Made by a program: the position numbers and the translations under genes. This document shows positions 5,971 through 7,006 of a DNA stretch of 7,006 nucleotides, piece by piece (position 1 is the stretch's first letter; each line of letters starts with the position of its first letter). The stretch is from [Eubacterium] saphenum. Lineage in GTDB: Bacteria > Bacillota > Clostridia > Oscillospirales > Ruminococcaceae. Location of the stretch: the NCBI GenBank assembly GCA_004555855.1, contig SFJQ01000078.1, positions 1 through 7,006 on the forward strand, read 5' to 3'. The notes beneath the pieces were generated by a model. The model was not told the origin of the DNA, searched no databases, and saw nothing but the letters and a program-made list of their open reading frames with translations.

Positions 5971-6744
5971 TCATCGGTTTTTCTTGTAAATTGCAAGAAG
6001 TCCGTTCAAGATAAGGTTTTCATCAAGGATAAATTCGGTTTTGCAAAGCGGGTTGATGACGGAGGAAAAGCCGCCTGTCGCGACAACCGTGCATTTTTCG
6101 CCCATTTCCTCCTCAAAACGCTCAACCATTCCGTCAAGCATAAAAGCACTTCCGTAAAGCAATCCCGCGCGCATACTGTCGATAGTATTCGTGCCGATAA
6201 CGCTTCTGATAGGCTCGCCCGAAACCCCGATTAACGGAAGCGCCGCGGTTTTCGAGGAAAGCGCTTCTGCGGAGATTTTGATGCCGGGAGCGATTATTCC
6301 CCCGAGAAACGCGCCCGTTTTATCGACAGCGAATATTTTTGTCGCCGTGCCGAGGTCGATTATGATAACGGGCAGCGGGTAGTTTTCCTTTGCCCCGACA
6401 GCGACAGCAACCATATCCGCGCCAAGAGAAACAGGCTCGTCGATTTTGATGTTCAGACCGGTTTTCAAGCCGGGACCTACGGTCATCACGCGGCAGCCGC
6501 AGATTTTCTCGACAGCGGGCTTAATCTGGACGGTGACGGGCGGTACAACCGAGGACAAAATCGCGCCGGTTACGGATTTCGGAGAAATTTCGTACAGGCG
6601 GAGAATATCCGCGAGAGAAACGGCGTATTGGTCTTCCATACGGTAGATATCGGTGGAAATCCGCGACTCAAAGACAAGAGAGCCGTTTTCGTCAAAACAG
6701 CCGATTGTGGTGTTGGTGTTGCCGACGTCGATGGTTAAAATCAT
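5971..6744 (-). CDS. coaX: type III pantothenate kinase
   Basis: The product phosphorylates pantothenate to 4'-phosphopantothenate, the first step of coenzyme A synthesis, in the cytoplasm. At 257 residues it has the usual CoaX length and the ASKHA-fold markers: the N-terminal phosphate motif DVGNTNT (6-12), SSVVPPV (64-70), LGAD (107-110) with the catalytic-base aspartate D110, DLGTAT (130-135), GGIIAPG (148-154), NTIDSMRAGLLYG (186-198) and ATGG (222-225). Two positions differ from the form I regard as commonest: GADM instead of GADR (M111), and K136 after GTAT where Thr is frequent. Both may simply be a clade variant. The ATG at 6744 is preferred over GTG at 6753 because AAGGTG (6756-6751) lies 6 bases before the ATG and overlaps the GTG. 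Its own promoter is at 6795-6823. The downstream ECF S component suggests an uptake-plus-phosphorylation pair. Confidence 0.95.
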   Translation of the reverse strand: MILTIDVGNTNTTIGCFDENGSLVFESRISTDIYRMEDQYAVSLADILRLYEISPKSVTGAILSSVVPPVTVQIKPAVEKICGCRVMTVGPGLKTGLNIKIDEPVSLGADMVAVAVGAKENYPLPVIIIDLGTATKIFAVDKTGAFLGGIIAPGIKISAEALSSKTAALPLIGVSGEPIRSVIGTNTIDSMRAGLLYGSAFMLDGMVERFEEEMGEKCTVVATGGFSSVINPLCKTEFILDENLILNGLLAIYKKNR

Positions 6745-6750
6745 AATTTT

Positions 6751-6756
6751 CACCTT
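6751..6756 (-). promoter_or_regulatory. ribosome binding site fixing the coaX start
   Basis: AAGGTG on the minus strand is 6 bases before ATG 6744. The in-frame GTG at 6753 is part of this site and has no Shine-Dalgarno of its own. Confidence 0.7.
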
Positions 6757-6794
6757 TTACTAAAAATTGAATATAAAGCGCAAATTCTGTAAAT

Positions 6795-6823
6795 ATTATA
6801 CCACAAATCGCCGAGAATTTCAA
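6795..6823 (-). promoter_or_regulatory. sigma-A-type promoter of coaX
   Basis: On the minus strand, TTGAAA (6823-6818) and a perfect TATAAT (6800-6795) are separated by 17 bases. The predicted start is near 6788, about 44 bases before the coaX ATG. This is the only convincing minus-strand promoter found for the coaX, S-component and antiporter genes. Confidence 0.8.
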
Positions 6824-6905
6824 GCGAAATTTTGTAAAAATCGAAGTAAAGAATACCGAGAGTATAAAGAGAAAGAAAAAAGAGATGAAAAATGCAAAAA
6901 ACCTC

Positions 6906-6934
6906 TTGACAAGCGCTGATAAATAAGGTATAAT
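6906..6934 (+). promoter_or_regulatory. perfect-consensus sigma-A promoter for a gene beyond the right edge
   Basis: TTGACA (6906-6911), a 17-base spacer and TATAAT (6929-6934) match the housekeeping promoter consensus at every hexamer position. It is divergent from the coaX promoter. The transcript would begin near 6942. A small hairpin is possible at 6955-6977 (GTAGGG with CCCATAC, one bulge). The AT-rich stretch 6824-6905 between the two promoters shows nothing I can name. Confidence 0.85.
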
Positions 6935-6998
6935 GATTTAATGTTGATAGCTTTGTAGGGGATAACTATACCCATACCGAGATATACAGAAAAATAAT

Positions 6999-7006
6999 GA
7001 GGAGGA
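6999..7006 (+). promoter_or_regulatory. strong Shine-Dalgarno sequence of an unseen plus-strand gene
   Basis: GAGGAGGA closes the window, about 57 bases after the predicted start of transcription. A start codon would be expected within roughly 5 to 10 bases past the edge. The product cannot be known from this window. Confidence 0.7.

Noticed and set aside
5264..5974. A 236-codon minus-strand frame overlapping the S-component gene in another frame.
   Set aside because: Its translation is rich in Cys, Arg, Ser and His with no domain, while the overlapping frame is a clear membrane protein with a good ribosome binding site.
6853..6982. The 9-mer ATACCGAGA occurs at 6853-6861 and 6974-6982, on both sides of the plus-strand promoter, suggesting an operator pair.
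   Set aside because: The repeat is short and not palindromic, and a similar string also occurs inside a coding gene near 1160, so chance is the simpler reading.

Overview
This window looks like chromosomal DNA from a Gram-positive, Clostridia-type anaerobe, probably of the Ruminococcaceae/Oscillospiraceae kind. That placement is an inference. It rests on near-consensus sigma-A promoters, strong Shine-Dalgarno sequences, an ECF-type vitamin transporter subunit, a type III pantothenate kinase, an SseB-family protein, and a threonyl-tRNA synthetase of the 'MTCPFQYQ' type. No phage, transposase or CRISPR array is visible. Six protein-coding genes are visible, all on the minus strand, so the window reads right to left. 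A plus-strand transcription unit starts at the right edge.

Left block (about 1-3430, minus strand): a consensus-like promoter (3399-3427) drives thrS (threonyl-tRNA synthetase). An SseB-family protein follows 11 bases after its stop, then a membrane-anchored GT2 glycosyltransferase that runs off the left edge. The spacing suggests one operon. The thrS leader is only about 80 bases, too short for the T-box often found on thrS genes.

Middle (3430-3975): no protein gene. A plus-strand promoter, divergent from thrS and with the same hexamers, is followed by about 285 bases of structured sequence and a strong intrinsic terminator. This is best read as a stand-alone non-coding RNA gene whose family I could not assign. 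Next comes a repeat-rich stretch with two copies of a 32-base direct repeat and a perfect inverted repeat.

Right block (3976-6823, minus strand): a promoter at 6795-6823 drives coaX (type III pantothenate kinase). After it comes an ECF transporter S component, probably for pantothenate given its neighbour. Two bases after that gene's stop codon lies a fluoride riboswitch aptamer (5215-5272). Its 3' half doubles as the 5' arm of a terminator (5188-5233), and the terminator's U-run ends 4 bases before the ribosome binding site of a CPA-family cation:proton antiporter (3976-5172). The arrangement predicts that fluoride prevents termination and switches the antiporter on, as in other fluoride riboswitches. 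I see no good promoter just upstream of the aptamer. The antiporter may therefore be expressed by fluoride-gated read-through from the coaX operon, linking pantothenate salvage and a fluoride/ion stress gene on one transcript.

Right edge (6906-7006): a perfect TTGACA-N17-TATAAT promoter on the plus strand, a short leader and a GAGGAGGA Shine-Dalgarno sequence point to a gene starting just beyond the window.
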